Shown here: piece after piece, positions 10,553 through 18,998 of the stretch | How positions within the stretch are numbered: the stretch's first letter is position 1 | How the letters are laid out: each line of letters starts with the position of its first letter | From: Lacrimispora xylanisolvens | GTDB taxonomy: Bacteria; Bacillota; Clostridia; Lachnospirales; Lachnospiraceae | NCBI GenBank assembly: GCA_017084465.1 | Contig: CP070896.1 | Span: 2,097,001-2,161,000 of the forward strand | DNA length: 64,000 nucleotides | Reading direction: 5' to 3' | The notes under the pieces: generated by a model | Told to the model about the DNA's origin: nothing | Seen by the model: only the letters and a program-made list of their open reading frames with translations | The model's database searches: none | Translations under genes and position numbers: made by a program

Positions 10553-12053
10553 ACCTCCTGTCGGAAGAGGTCATCATATCTTGCATTATTTGTTGCAAAA
10601 CTAGGCATGGATAAGATATCTGCATTTAATTGCATTGGTTGCAATTGCTGCACTTGCGACGTGAGAGACCTATATGCAGCAAGAATACTGTCTGCATCAT
10701 TTACTCCATTGCTGATTGCAAATGCAAGTGCACTCTCAGCCGTACGCATATCGTGCTTCTGCAGCATTGTATATAAAGAGGTCAGGCCTTTTCGCTTGCC
10801 CTCGGTATTCTGTTTTCAAGATATTTCTGCCAGTTGTCTGGTAACTCCTGATAGAAGGTTGTATATTTTATGGCACTAGGGCGTTTGGACATTAAATCTA
10901 TGTACGGAAGCCACTTCATTGATTGAAGACCGTTTCCATAAAGCCTTTTATGTTCCATGATGATTTCATAGGATTGGTTCAAGATCCACACTTTGTCACT
11001 GGAAGCTTTTATGTATACATTTTCCTGTGCATACTTAGGTGAAGATGAGTAAAGATTATTGTCAAAGGTCACCTTTGCATAATTATCAGCTTTACGTGGT
11101 TCGATCAGGAAGATTTCATATGGGACTTCATTAAGTGGAAGCATCTGTGCCTGATCTTCTTGAAACAGGGATTCGATTGTAACACTTTTAACATAATGAT
11201 TACGCTTTGCATCTTTGTTGCATACTTCAAAAAGCTCCTGATTAAACTGGGAAAAATCAAGGATTGTTGGAACTGGTACGAACATGTTTCTGCGTTCGTA
11301 ACCAACTTTGTTTTCGACATTACCTTTTTTTCCCAGCCAGCAGCGCCGTTACAAAATGCTGCCTCAAACTTATAGTGTGCCATAAAACGCTTGAAACCTT
11401 CTGTCAGCACTCGGTGGTGGCCCTTCCCCATATGTGCTACTGCACTGGAGATTGTCAAATACAATCCTGTAAGGAACTTTGCCCATGTATTCAAAGATAT
11501 TTCTCATTCCCTGGAGCAGACATTGCTGGTTCTCGCCACCAAATATCTGACAGTAGGAATGATTGCTGAAGGGAAATGACATCGTCAGTTTCAATGCATC
11601 CGTCATTTCTCCAGAATTATTGATATAAGAGAAATGTCCAAAGTCTATCTGTGCTTCACCTGGTGGATGATACAGCGGAAGATATGCTTTCTGCTGTGAT
11701 TGAAATAATTCCTTTTTCTTTTGTGATACATAATACTGAACCGTGCGGAGTTTTACCTCAAGCATTTGTGGGTATTCAGCCTGCAACCGTTCAAACACAC
11801 GCTTTGCAGTATGACGCTGTTTGCGTGGTGCTTTTAAATCATCAAGGAGCCATTGATCTATGACAGGCTTCAGCGGATCCAGCAGAGAGGTTGAATCCTT
11901 TGGTGGATGAAGAGGCTCATTGAAGTCCTCCATATCCAGATATTTTTTGACAGTTTCATAGTGATAGCCTGTCCGACGCATGATTTCCCGGATAGAAATC
12001 CCTTCACTTTCATAGAGACGTTTGATATACTTAATATCATCCATTGATAACAT
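10540..12053 (-). pseudogene. istA: IS21 transposase IstA, frameshifted several times
   Basis: ATG 12053 follows AAGGAGG. Residues 1-60 form the N-terminal helix-turn-helix (GISIREIMRRTGYHYETVKKYL). The DDE domain follows: GEAQIDFGHF gives the first Asp and IVFDNLQ the second. Reading then jumps frames near 11375 and again near 11290, and a stop near 10770 separates the last 75 residues, which end in EVCSL overlapping the istB start. The third acidic residue lies in the NGAAGWEKK segment in another frame. The pieces cover a full-size IstA of about 500 residues. Confidence 0.83.
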
Positions 12054-13619
12054 TCCTTTCTTCCTCCTTAAGTTCTCGACAAACATAAGGATAATGGATT
12101 TGGAAGGGTGTTACAATGGATTTTTTTCGATGCAGGGAGTGTTACACTTTTGGATTGCATTTCGTTACAGTTTTATTTTACACTAAACAATTGAATTTTC
12201 GCTAAGGTTATTGCTCAGGCTGCACCGGCCATCTTCCGGATAAGTCATAAGAAAGTCTCGACGGTTTTTGATATGTGATCGCTTTCTTAAGTTTGGCATT
12301 ATCTCCGGGAGTGACTTGGTTTGCCCACGCCAAGAAGCCCTCAACGACTGGTTTCTGGTCTTTGAGGCGACGATTTCCGATCTGCTTGTATGAGAGCCCT
12401 TTTTCCTTATAGATCCGCTCATACTCAAACAGCTTATTGCAATACAAAACACCCTGTACTGCCGGATGGCTATAATCCTTCTCATGGCCTTTGGGGATAG
12501 CCTCCAATAGATATCTTCTGATATGCGCAAAGCAACAACAACGCCTGGCTTCATTCACCTTGTTGTAGCCCTGGTATGCATCTGCCATTAGATAAAATCC
12601 AGGTTCCATACCCTTTAGGAATTGTTTGATATTTTCTCCTGCTCTTGTGGGCGTGTAATTATAGAGGATGATGGGATTTAATCCATCTTCACCAGTTCGA
12701 ACAACCCATAAATAAGATTTTGTCTGTGCCCGCCGGTCTTCCTCTTTTAATACCTGGATTGGAGTCTCGTCCATCATAAGGAATCTGCGTTTTAGCAGTT
12801 CTCTATGAAAGTAATCATACAGCGGCTTTATATATTCAACGCCAACTATAATCATCCAGTGTGCCATAGAAGTTCGTCCTATTGGAGCCTTCATCTGTAG
12901 GAAATCCTGCTCCTGGCGATAAAGAGGGATATACAATCCGTACTTTCGATAAATGATATATGCCAACAAGGACTCTGAAACATAACTTCCGGAAATCAAT
13001 GCAGGTATTCCATTATCCTTTATAAACTGTGGTTCCTCCGTATCCTTGCACTCCGGGCATGAATACGTGGTTGCCATGTATTCGATACGCTCCAGCTTTG
13101 GCGGAGTATAAACGATTTCACTTCGGATTAGTTCTGTTCCAATCGAAATCATTTGGGCTCCGCAGATTGGACATGTTTTATCTTCTTTGGTCAGTGTATC
13201 TACATTTATCTGTCTGGTTGGAATGTCCTTAAATTGTTCTGCTAAAGTAGGTTTCTTTTTTCGGGATTTCTTTAGAGAAGGGACAACTTCCGGTTCGATT
13301 AGTTCCACCGGTTTCTCGTCCTCTGTAAGATTATCAAAAAGGTTCAATTGACCTGCTACGTTATCCACGCGACGTTCACTGGAAGCACCAAAATACTTCT
13401 GGCGAAACCAAGCCAGTTCAGCCTTAAGATTATCATTTTCAGCCTGCTGTTTATTCAATGCTTCCACCAGTGTTTTTATCGTAGTATTTAGTTGTGAAAT
13501 CATATCTTTCAGTTCGATGAGCTGGATATCTTTACTACTGTTCGCCACGTTTTTGCTCCTTAGTTTACTATAAAAAGTATACCATAAAAAGAGCGAAAAA
13601 TCCAGTAAAATCAAGGGTT

Positions 13620-13964
13620 TCAGCTGGTTTTAAGAGCCTTTGGCTGCTCAATTTCAAGCCCCGTCATAAGCCAGTCGAATTGTTGCCAGGTAATGTTTTT
13701 TGCCTCATTGCTATTTCTTGGCCATCGGTACTTGCCTTGTACAACGTCAAGCCGCTTATAGAGAAGAACCATTCCATCAGGCTCTCGGAGCAGAACCTTG
13801 ATTCGATCACATCGTCTGCCACAGAATAGATAAATTGACCTGGCATCCGGTTCCGTTTTCAATTGGTCTAGAATGATGGCGTAGAGTCCATCTATGGACT
13901 TACGCATATCCGTATAGCCTGTAATGATATAGATGTTGGTTGCTGAGGATATATCACCTAGCAC
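13620..13964 (-). CDS. tnpB: IS66 accessory protein TnpB (element B)
   Basis: This is the small IS66 Orf2 protein with the conserved YTDMRKSIDGL and YLFCGRRCDRIK motifs and the tail WQQFDWLMTGLEIEQ. The GTG at 13964 is chosen because GGGAGG lies eight bases upstream; an in-frame ATG at 13985 has no such site. It starts within the last codons of tnpA, suggesting coupled translation. TnpB is required for IS66 transposition, though its chemistry is unclear. It looks intact. Confidence 0.85.
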   Translation of the reverse strand: MLGDISSATNIYIITGYTDMRKSIDGLYAIILDQLKTEPDARSIYLFCGRRCDRIKVLLREPDGMVLLYKRLDVVQGKYRWPRNSNEAKNITWQQFDWLMTGLEIEQPKALKTS

Positions 13965-14359
13965 AACATGACACCTCCCATGCATTTGAGAGTAGTTTCG
14001 ATCAGGTCTTTATCTGTGTTATTAAAGAAACGAATTGTTGTATTGCCAATCAGGATTTCAACAGTCGGCATCGGAACAATGCAAGTATTTTGCTCTACTT
14101 TCAAAGGAGCAGGCATTGATGCCGAATCCTGTATTAAGTTAACCTTTACCACTTCCTGTAAAGGAGCTGATGTTTTCTTTCCTTGATCAGATAACATGGG
14201 GATCACCATTCCACGCTTACGAAGTCTACTGATCCAGTTATAAAAGGTGCCTGGATTAATATCATTCATTTGACACCATTGATAGTCGGAGAGGCCGCTT
14301 TGTCGGCACTCCATGATGAGCAGAAACTGCTCATCGGCAGAAATTCGTTTTGATCTCAT
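13958..14359 (-). CDS. tnpA: IS66 accessory protein TnpA (element B)
   Basis: The sequence starts MRSKRISADEQFLLIMECRQ and contains a helix-turn-helix (LSDYQWCQMNDINPGTFYNW), matching IS66 Orf1 proteins, which are thought to bind the element's ends. The start at 14359 is preferred over an upstream ATG at 14428, whose first 23 residues are not family-like. The C-terminal part (VEILIGNTTIRF) is typical. It overlaps tnpB by a few bases and appears intact. Confidence 0.82.
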   Translation of the reverse strand: MRSKRISADEQFLLIMECRQSGLSDYQWCQMNDINPGTFYNWISRLRKRGMVIPMLSDQGKKTSAPLQEVVKVNLIQDSASMPAPLKVEQNTCIVPMPTVEILIGNTTIRFFNNTDKDLIETTLKCMGGVMLC

Positions 14360-14753
14360 AATTGCTAGTCTCCGAAATAGAGTAAAATGCTTGCATTCTC
14401 GCAAAGGATTGGAGTAAAACGCTCGCATTTCCTGATAACAATTATAGCGATAAATGGCGATAATTAAAATCTACCCTTAAACTATGCGCTTACCCTGTAT
14501 CATGTTTTCGATTTGGATACGCTGCTTTTCAATCAGCTTGTTCTGATCAGCGATCAGTTGTTCTTTTTTCAGCCAAAAGTGCACGCAGTTTTAAAAGTTC
14601 TTCTCGTTCAGTCATGGTATCTTTCCTTTGATTTTTGTTAAGATAAGTATACCATTTTTCTCCTGTTTTTACTATAATTAAAGCATATATAAGAGACTGA
14701 AAAATGCTGAAAACGTGGCGGTTTCCGGCACTTTTACCGTCATTTTTATTTGT

Positions 14754-15128
14754 TTAAAAGCAGATATTTTCTTTGCTTATTTTTATATCATGATGAGCTT
14801 TTTTCTGTTCAATTTCCAACCCTTCCAGAAGCCATCCCACCTGCTTTGCGGAAATCTCTCTGACCATTTGAGAATCTTTTGGCCATTGAAATTTCATCTT
14901 TTCCATTAGCTTCTTATGTGCCAGTATAAATCCATTTCTGTCATATCGCAGGATTTTAACAGAATCTTTTTTCTTATTGCAGAAGACAAATATACAGGCT
15001 TCTGCAAATGGATCCATTCCGAACTGGAGCTGCACCATGGATACAAGGCTGCTGATCTGTTTACGAAAGTCGGTAGCCCCAATCGCAAGATAGATATGCC
15101 TGGCATCAGCGGTAAAACGATTCAGCAT
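14754..15128 (-). CDS. tnpB: IS66 accessory protein TnpB (element A)
   Basis: A 124-residue IS66 Orf2 protein. Family motifs: YLAIGATDFRKQISSLV, FVFCNKKKDSVKIL and a C-terminal WLLEGLEIEQKK. The ATG overlaps the end of the preceding reading frame. The gene is intact although its partner tnpC is broken by insertion, so it could still act in trans on related copies (inference). Confidence 0.83.
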   Translation of the reverse strand: MLNRFTADARHIYLAIGATDFRKQISSLVSMVQLQFGMDPFAEACIFVFCNKKKDSVKILRYDRNGFILAHKKLMEKMKFQWPKDSQMVREISAKQVGWLLEGLEIEQKKAHHDIKISKENICF

Positions 15129-15226
15129 TCCCTCACCAGCTTTTGCATCAGTTCTGCCAAGAGTGGAATCTGTTGTGGGTTATTTACAAAATCGAAAAAT
15201 CCTTCCAATTGACGATTATTTCGCTA

Positions 15227-15442
15227 TCAGCTGCACCAGCCTTCTTTTAATGGATCATTGACCATAACTTCAACGAATCTGTTTTCCATTAACCCCGGCT
15301 GGTTATCCTGAACTTTACGGTGCCAGTAATAATAAGCATGTTTCGTAATTCCATTTTTTTCACACCAGTCCTCAACTTTTAGGCCACTGGCTGCTCTGTC
15401 AGCGAAGCGCTCCTTCCACAGGATGCCATCTTTAGTTTTCAT
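15227..15442 (-). CDS. tnpA: IS66 accessory protein TnpA (element A), short
   Basis: This 71-residue product has the helix-turn-helix pattern of this IS66 branch (LKVEDWCEKNGITKHAYYYW), close to the third copy's tnpA (HQLSRHAYYYW). It ends at a TGA followed at once by TAG. The same frame continues beyond these stops with a plausible amphipathic tail (LEGFFDFVNNPQQ) up to the tnpB start, so the gene may have lost its C-terminus or this branch may simply use a short form. Confidence 0.72.
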   Translation of the reverse strand: MKTKDGILWKERFADRAASGLKVEDWCEKNGITKHAYYYWHRKVQDNQPGLMENRFVEVMVNDPLKEGWCS

Positions 15443-15641
15443 TATGATTTTCCTCCAGTAATCTTATTAATGGAAGAATACCATTTTTAGGGCTCAGATG
15501 GAATGACGCCTTGTTTTGAAGCGCTTACACTTTTAAAAGCAAAAAAATTGCAGTAACCGCAAAATTTGTAAATTTATGCGTAAATGGTAAATAACCAGTC
15601 CAGGTCAATAAGTTCGCCGCCCGATTGGGGCGGCGGTATCT

Positions 15642-17309
15642 TTACCGTGTTTTTAGTTTTCTACAACGATCTGGCAATTCATCTGACCAAGGCATTAATT
15701 CTGCCAGTTTGTTTTCTGGAACATTATTCCTTGGATAGAGCATTAACTGTTCTAGCAGATATGAGAAGTACTCATACGGTTTAAGATTATTCGCTTTTGC
15801 TGTTTCAGCAATACTATATAAGGCAGCGCTAGCCGCTGCACCGTTCTTCGAATCGATGATGTGCCAGCTGTGTTTACCAACACAGAATGAACGGACACTT
15901 CTTTCTGCATCATTGTTATCAAGAGGTATTTCCGGATCCTCCAGAAATACTCTTAAAAAACTGTTCCTGATTGATGGAATAAGTAAGAGCACCTGCCAGT
16001 TTTGAACTCTTATCCAATCCCGTTTTACCGGCATACTCTTTTACCCATTCAAAATAAGCATCCACAAGAGGCTTGACTGAGTTTTTTCTATGATCCAGTC
16101 TTTCTTCATCGGATGATTTTCATACATATGATCTACATGATAGATTGCAGCAATTCTTTTTACCGCTTCAGCTGCTATTTTCTGCCCCGGTGTAGAAGGT
16201 CCGTTTTTTCCACTGGCTTTTACAATCTCAGCGAATCGTCTTCTGGCATGAGACCAGCAACCTGCAACCTTTAGATCATCAGAGCGTTCTTTCGCCAGGG
16301 TGTGATATACCTGATAACCATCTGTCACAAGAGTCCCTTTGTATCCTTTTAGGAATTCTCTTGGAGCGGCAGTCCCTCTCGTTCCTGGATACTCGTAAAG
16401 GAAAACCGGTGGTTTTTCCGGACTGCCAGGTGAATGGTAGACCCACATATACTGCTTGCTTTTTTCCGGCATTACAAATGGAGTTTCGTCACAATGTATA
16501 TGGTGGCTTTTCATAATCTCTGCCTTCATCATGTCACGTACCGGACCAAGATAGTATTGGTAAATACGGATCAGCCAGCCGGCCATGTCTTGTCTTGGAA
16601 TGTTAACATCATTCCTTAAAAACTCTTCAGAAAGCCGGTTTAATGGTACTGCATTGACATATTTGGCGTTAATGATGGCTCCTGCCAGTTCCGGGGTAAG
16701 GATGCTGTGACTTAATAGACGCAGAGGAACCTCTGCGCGAAGAATCCCGCCTGTATCATGATTTCCAGCATATACTTTGATGTGATGCTCCAGTACTTCA
16801 AAGTGAGCCGGTACATACTTAAGCTCCTTATATATTTCATCCGGCAGATAATGCCAGCCCTTTGAAAAGTGTTCTGAGAGCTCTTTTTCCGTACGTTCAT
16901 GTGGTACGATGATGGTCTCGATATCCTTCAGATTGATATCACGCTTTCCCTTGGAACGAGGCTTGCGCTTACGAACAAGGACTGTTTCCATATCCAGTTC
17001 TTCGGGAATTCCATTCTCAGTCAGTGACTCAGCCTCATTGAGGATACACAGATTTTCAAGGTCAAAAGATAATTGCCCTTCTATCGGCAGAGTCTTCTCA
17101 GATTTCCTGCCAAACCGATTCTGTGTAAGAATGGAGATTTGTTCCTTCATACTTTCAACTTGATGGAGCATCTGCTCATTCTGCTTTTGAATGGTAGTAT
17201 TCTGCTCCGAAATAAGCTGGAAACTTTCATGCAGCTGCAAGTAAAGCATAACAATCATATCTTTAGAGAGATTATCCAGTTCATCCTTAGTAATAGTAGT
17301 CTTTTCCAT
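15642..17309 (-). pseudogene. tnpC: IS66 transposase TnpC (element C), one frameshift
   Basis: The first 422 residues (from ATG 17309) contain the N-terminal coiled coil, the LTQNRFGRKSEK motif, the HCDETPFVMP first acidic site, TDGYQVYH second site and CWSHARRRF. The frame breaks near 16040-16080, and the last 130 residues follow in another frame with the conserved LDNNDAERSVRSFCVGKHSW segment containing the final glutamate. Joined, the protein is about 550 residues, normal for the family. A single lesion makes it the least decayed tnpC here. Confidence 0.86.
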
Positions 17310-17413
17310 AGGATTATTATACCATGAAAAGCTCTGAAATTCAGTATATTTCTGGTGTTTTTTAGCTTTAGGATAAAGGATTTAGCTGTCAAGATACTTT
17401 GTATAGTCGGGAG

Positions 17414-17770
17414 TTAATAGATCTCCGGTTTTACCTTGGATATGATCTTTTTCTGCTCAATGGAAAGCCCCTCCATCAGCCATCGGAATTGCTGGTGGGT
17501 AATTGATTGTGCTTCCTGGGTACTGCGTGGCCAGTTTAGATGACCGTTTGTTAGTCTCTTATATAAAAGCAGCCAACCGTCACCTTCATACAAAAGCGCT
17601 TTCATCCGGTCTGTTTTTCTTCCGCAAAACAGATAAATACTTCCGGGTTCCGTTGGATCGAGCTCAAAAGAGCCACTGATCATAGATGCCAGTCCATCTA
17701 TCCCCCGGCGCAGATCCACATATCCGGTACAGATATAGATATGCTTAAAGCCTGAAGCATCATTAAGCAT
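17414..17770 (-). CDS. tnpB: IS66 accessory protein TnpB (element C)
   Basis: A 118-residue IS66 Orf2 with [28 protein letters not shown] and [14 protein letters not shown]. The ATG overlaps the end of the tnpA reading frame (ATGCTTAATG), which suggests translational coupling. It appears intact. Confidence 0.86.
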   Translation of the reverse strand: MLNDASGFKHIYICTGYVDLRRGIDGLASMISGSFELDPTEPGSIYLFCGRKTDRMKALLYEGDGWLLLYKRLTNGHLNWPRSTQEAQSITHQQFRWLMEGLSIEQKKIISKVKPEIY

Positions 17771-18105
17771 TTCGAACCACCTTCAGCACTCTGGAGAGAA
17801 GTTCCATTGGAGTTGATTCACTAACTCCCAATATAGTATTTCCAATAGCAATGGTCATTTGATAAGTAGAAAGATTTTCACTTATTGTAACAGGAACAGT
17901 TTTCCGGGAGAGCCGGCAGTTCAACAAAGCTGTTATGTATCAGAGCAGCTTCTTTTACTTTTCTTAGCCAGTAGTAATAGGCATGACGTGATAACTGGTG
18001 CTGTTCACAGTATTCATCGACTTTCAGACCACTTTGACAACGGTCTTTAATAATTCTGGTCCACTCACTGAGTCGGATCTGGTTGGTTGCAAGTCTTGTG
18101 TCCAT
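17763..18105 (-). pseudogene. tnpA: IS66 accessory protein TnpA (element C), one-base shift
   Basis: The N-terminal 75 residues have the HTH (LKVDEYCEQHQLSRHAYYYW). Reading then meets a stop at 17878. Dropping one A from the AAAA near 17898 restores the frame into VPVTISENLSTYQMTIAIGN and on to a stop at 17763 overlapping tnpB. This matches the length and C-terminal beta segment of other IS66 TnpA proteins. Confidence 0.78.
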
Positions 18106-18342
18106 GTGGAGTTCCTCCTTGAGTTCTGTGTGAAAAGTTTGTTAGAAACTTTTCAACTTTACACCATTATCTCAATTTTATGAGGAATCCAAAAGTAGAC
18201 GGGTTATTTACCATTTACATTTATGCGATGAATAAAGTGTACAAAAATGCATTATTTGTTGACCATCTGTATTAAAGGTGAGAAGATTATATAGTAATTA
18301 AATCCCTATAATAATTACAAGAATATCTTCATTAGGGGGGGG

Positions 18343-18393
18343 ATGTTCGAAATGAGATTATTATTAAATTTGAAAAAGCAAAGGAGAGGCTAA
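18343..18393 (+). CDS. Short leader ORF upstream of the secreted protein
   Basis: An ATG directly behind a run of eight Gs (18335-18342) opens a 16-codon frame (MFEMRLLLNLKKQRRG) whose TAA ends one base before the ATG of the next gene. Its last codons contain the AAAGGAGAGG site used by that gene. The G-run would serve as its ribosome binding site. This arrangement suggests translational coupling; expression is unproven. Confidence 0.4.
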   Translation: MFEMRLLLNLKKQRRG

Positions 18394-18394
18394 A

Positions 18395-18823
18395 ATGAGT
18401 AAAAAATTATTTCGTATTTTTATGGTTGTCTGTTTAATGCTTGGAATGACAACTACTACTGCATTTGCAGAAACTAGAACTATTACAAGGACTAACCGTT
18501 ATTACATATTAAATAATGGACATTATGATTATATAGTACATGATAATAGTGATAATAAACCAGGTGCATTAGTTACAGTAAACACAGTTTATACTTATGA
18601 TTCAAAAAATAGAGAGAATACAATACAACTCTCTTCTGTTAATGCTACTATAACAGGTTATAACGCAAACAAATATTACTGTGAGACTAAACAGCTTAGC
18701 CCTAAGGATGTTCGTTTAATTTTAGAAACTGATGATAATGAAATAGGTTATATACGTGTATACATCACCTCAGGACATGGTAATCTTAAGACTTATTGTG
18801 TGAATTATAGAGGACCACATTAA
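18395..18823 (+). CDS. Small secreted protein of unknown function
   Basis: The 142-residue product has a clear signal peptide (MSKKLFRIFMVVCLMLGM..) with likely cleavage after AFA at residue 25. The mature part of about 117 residues is rich in Tyr, Asn and Thr and looks beta-stranded. It has two cysteines (KYYCETK, KTYCVNY) that could form a disulfide. AAAGGAGAGG precedes the ATG. I do not recognise the family. It is the only intact non-transposon gene between 7 and 21 kb, flanked by an IS66 on its left and ISL3 on its right, so it may be cargo or a survivor of IS-driven rearrangement. Confidence 0.75.
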   Translation: MSKKLFRIFMVVCLMLGMTTTTAFAETRTITRTNRYYILNNGHYDYIVHDNSDNKPGALVTVNTVYTYDSKNRENTIQLSSVNATITGYNANKYYCETKQLSPKDVRLILETDDNEIGYIRVYITSGHGNLKTYCVNYRGPH

Positions 18824-18916
18824 ATAATATGTATACATTTATGCGGTTTTATAAAATAGTACAACGCAAATGATTCAAAACTTACAAAAAATAATATAAA
18901 GGGAGTGTTGCAAAAT

Positions 18917-18967
18917 GATATGAAATCTTTATGATTTCATATCAGGAGCAATGCTCCTGTTCCTTTT
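18917..18967 (+). terminator. Tandem hairpins downstream of the secreted-protein gene
   Basis: A 10-bp stem (GATATGAAAT/ATTTCATATC) is followed at once by AGGAGC-AAAT-type loop-GCTCCT and GTTCCTTTT. The second hairpin with its T-rich tail resembles an intrinsic terminator about 100 bp past the stop. Confidence 0.45.
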
Positions 18968-18998
18968 ACCCCAAAAAATCAGTCGTCTTATCTGTAAG

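Larger units (their letters stand above)
9745..12189. mobile_element. IS21-family element inserted in tnpC of element B
   Basis: The element begins TGTTTTTTGC and ends CTAAACA, matching the TG...CA termini of IS21 elements. It is flanked by ATTGAA at 9739-9744 and 12190-12195, a short target duplication. Several AGTGTAAC-type repeats lie inside both ends (9771-9800 and 12108-12180), as expected for the multiple transposase sites of the family. istA and istB are on the minus strand, overlapping at their junction. Confidence 0.9.
9498..13548 (-). pseudogene. tnpC: IS66 transposase TnpC of element B, split by IS21 and a frameshift
   Basis: GTG at 13548 is preceded by AAGGAGC and is the best start. 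The N-terminal coiled coil is followed by a Zn-binding pair (CPICG and CPEC), the helix-turn-helix region and the DDE core (MMDETPIQ; LMADAYQGY). A one-base shift near 12260 moves reading into the frame that ends SLSNNLSENSI at the IS21 junction (12196). The remaining C-terminal part continues beyond the insertion at 9738-9498 (RPVTVGRKNWLFSDTPEG). Two lesions make this copy non-functional. Confidence 0.88.
9422..14493. mobile_element. IS66-family element B, inserted in element A and itself carrying an IS21
   Basis: Its ends are perfect 15-bp inverted repeats, GTAAGCGCATAGTTT at 9422-9436 and the complement at 14479-14493. The target CCTGTATC is duplicated exactly at 9414-9421 and 14494-14501, the 8 bp typical of IS66. 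Subtracting the IS21 leaves about 2.6 kb with tnpA, tnpB and tnpC in the usual order on the minus strand. Confidence 0.93.
7912..14615 (-). pseudogene. tnpC: IS66 transposase TnpC of element A, split by insertion of element B
   Basis: The N-terminus starts at ATG 14615 with AAAGGA upstream and runs to 14494; the rest runs from 9421 to 7912. Removing element B and one copy of its 8-bp target restores a continuous reading (..RIQIENMIQ joined to ALLHARKKIFG). One further one-base error lies at 14574-14579. The main part has the Zn-binding CPKCGG...CENCG module, the DDE domain with HMDETR as first acidic site, DAYAGY as second, and the LSNNLCEANIKPF region with the final glutamate. The family moves IS66 by a DDE mechanism with TnpA and TnpB. 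The interrupted gene cannot make full-length protein. Confidence 0.88.
7851..15528. mobile_element. IS66-family element A (outer), interrupted by element B
   Basis: The ends are a 24-bp imperfect inverted repeat (21 of 24 match): GTAAGTGCTTCAAAA.. at 7851 and its counterpart ending in GCGCTTAC at 15528. The 9-base sequence ACTTTTAAA lies directly outside both ends (7842-7850 and 15529-15537), fitting the 8-bp duplication made by IS66 elements plus one shared base. Without the inserted element B and one copy of its duplicated target, the element is about 2.6 kb, normal for the family. It carries tnpA, tnpB and tnpC on the minus strand. Confidence 0.88.
15580..18218. mobile_element. IS66-family element C, complete with 8-bp target duplication
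   Basis: Terminal inverted repeats GTAAATGGTAAATAACC at 15580-15596 and the complement at 18202-18218 are exact over 17 bp. The 8-base target ATTTATGC is duplicated at 15572-15579 and 18219-18226. At 2,639 bp the size is normal. All three genes are on the minus strand; tnpA and tnpC each carry a single-base shift. Confidence 0.94.
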
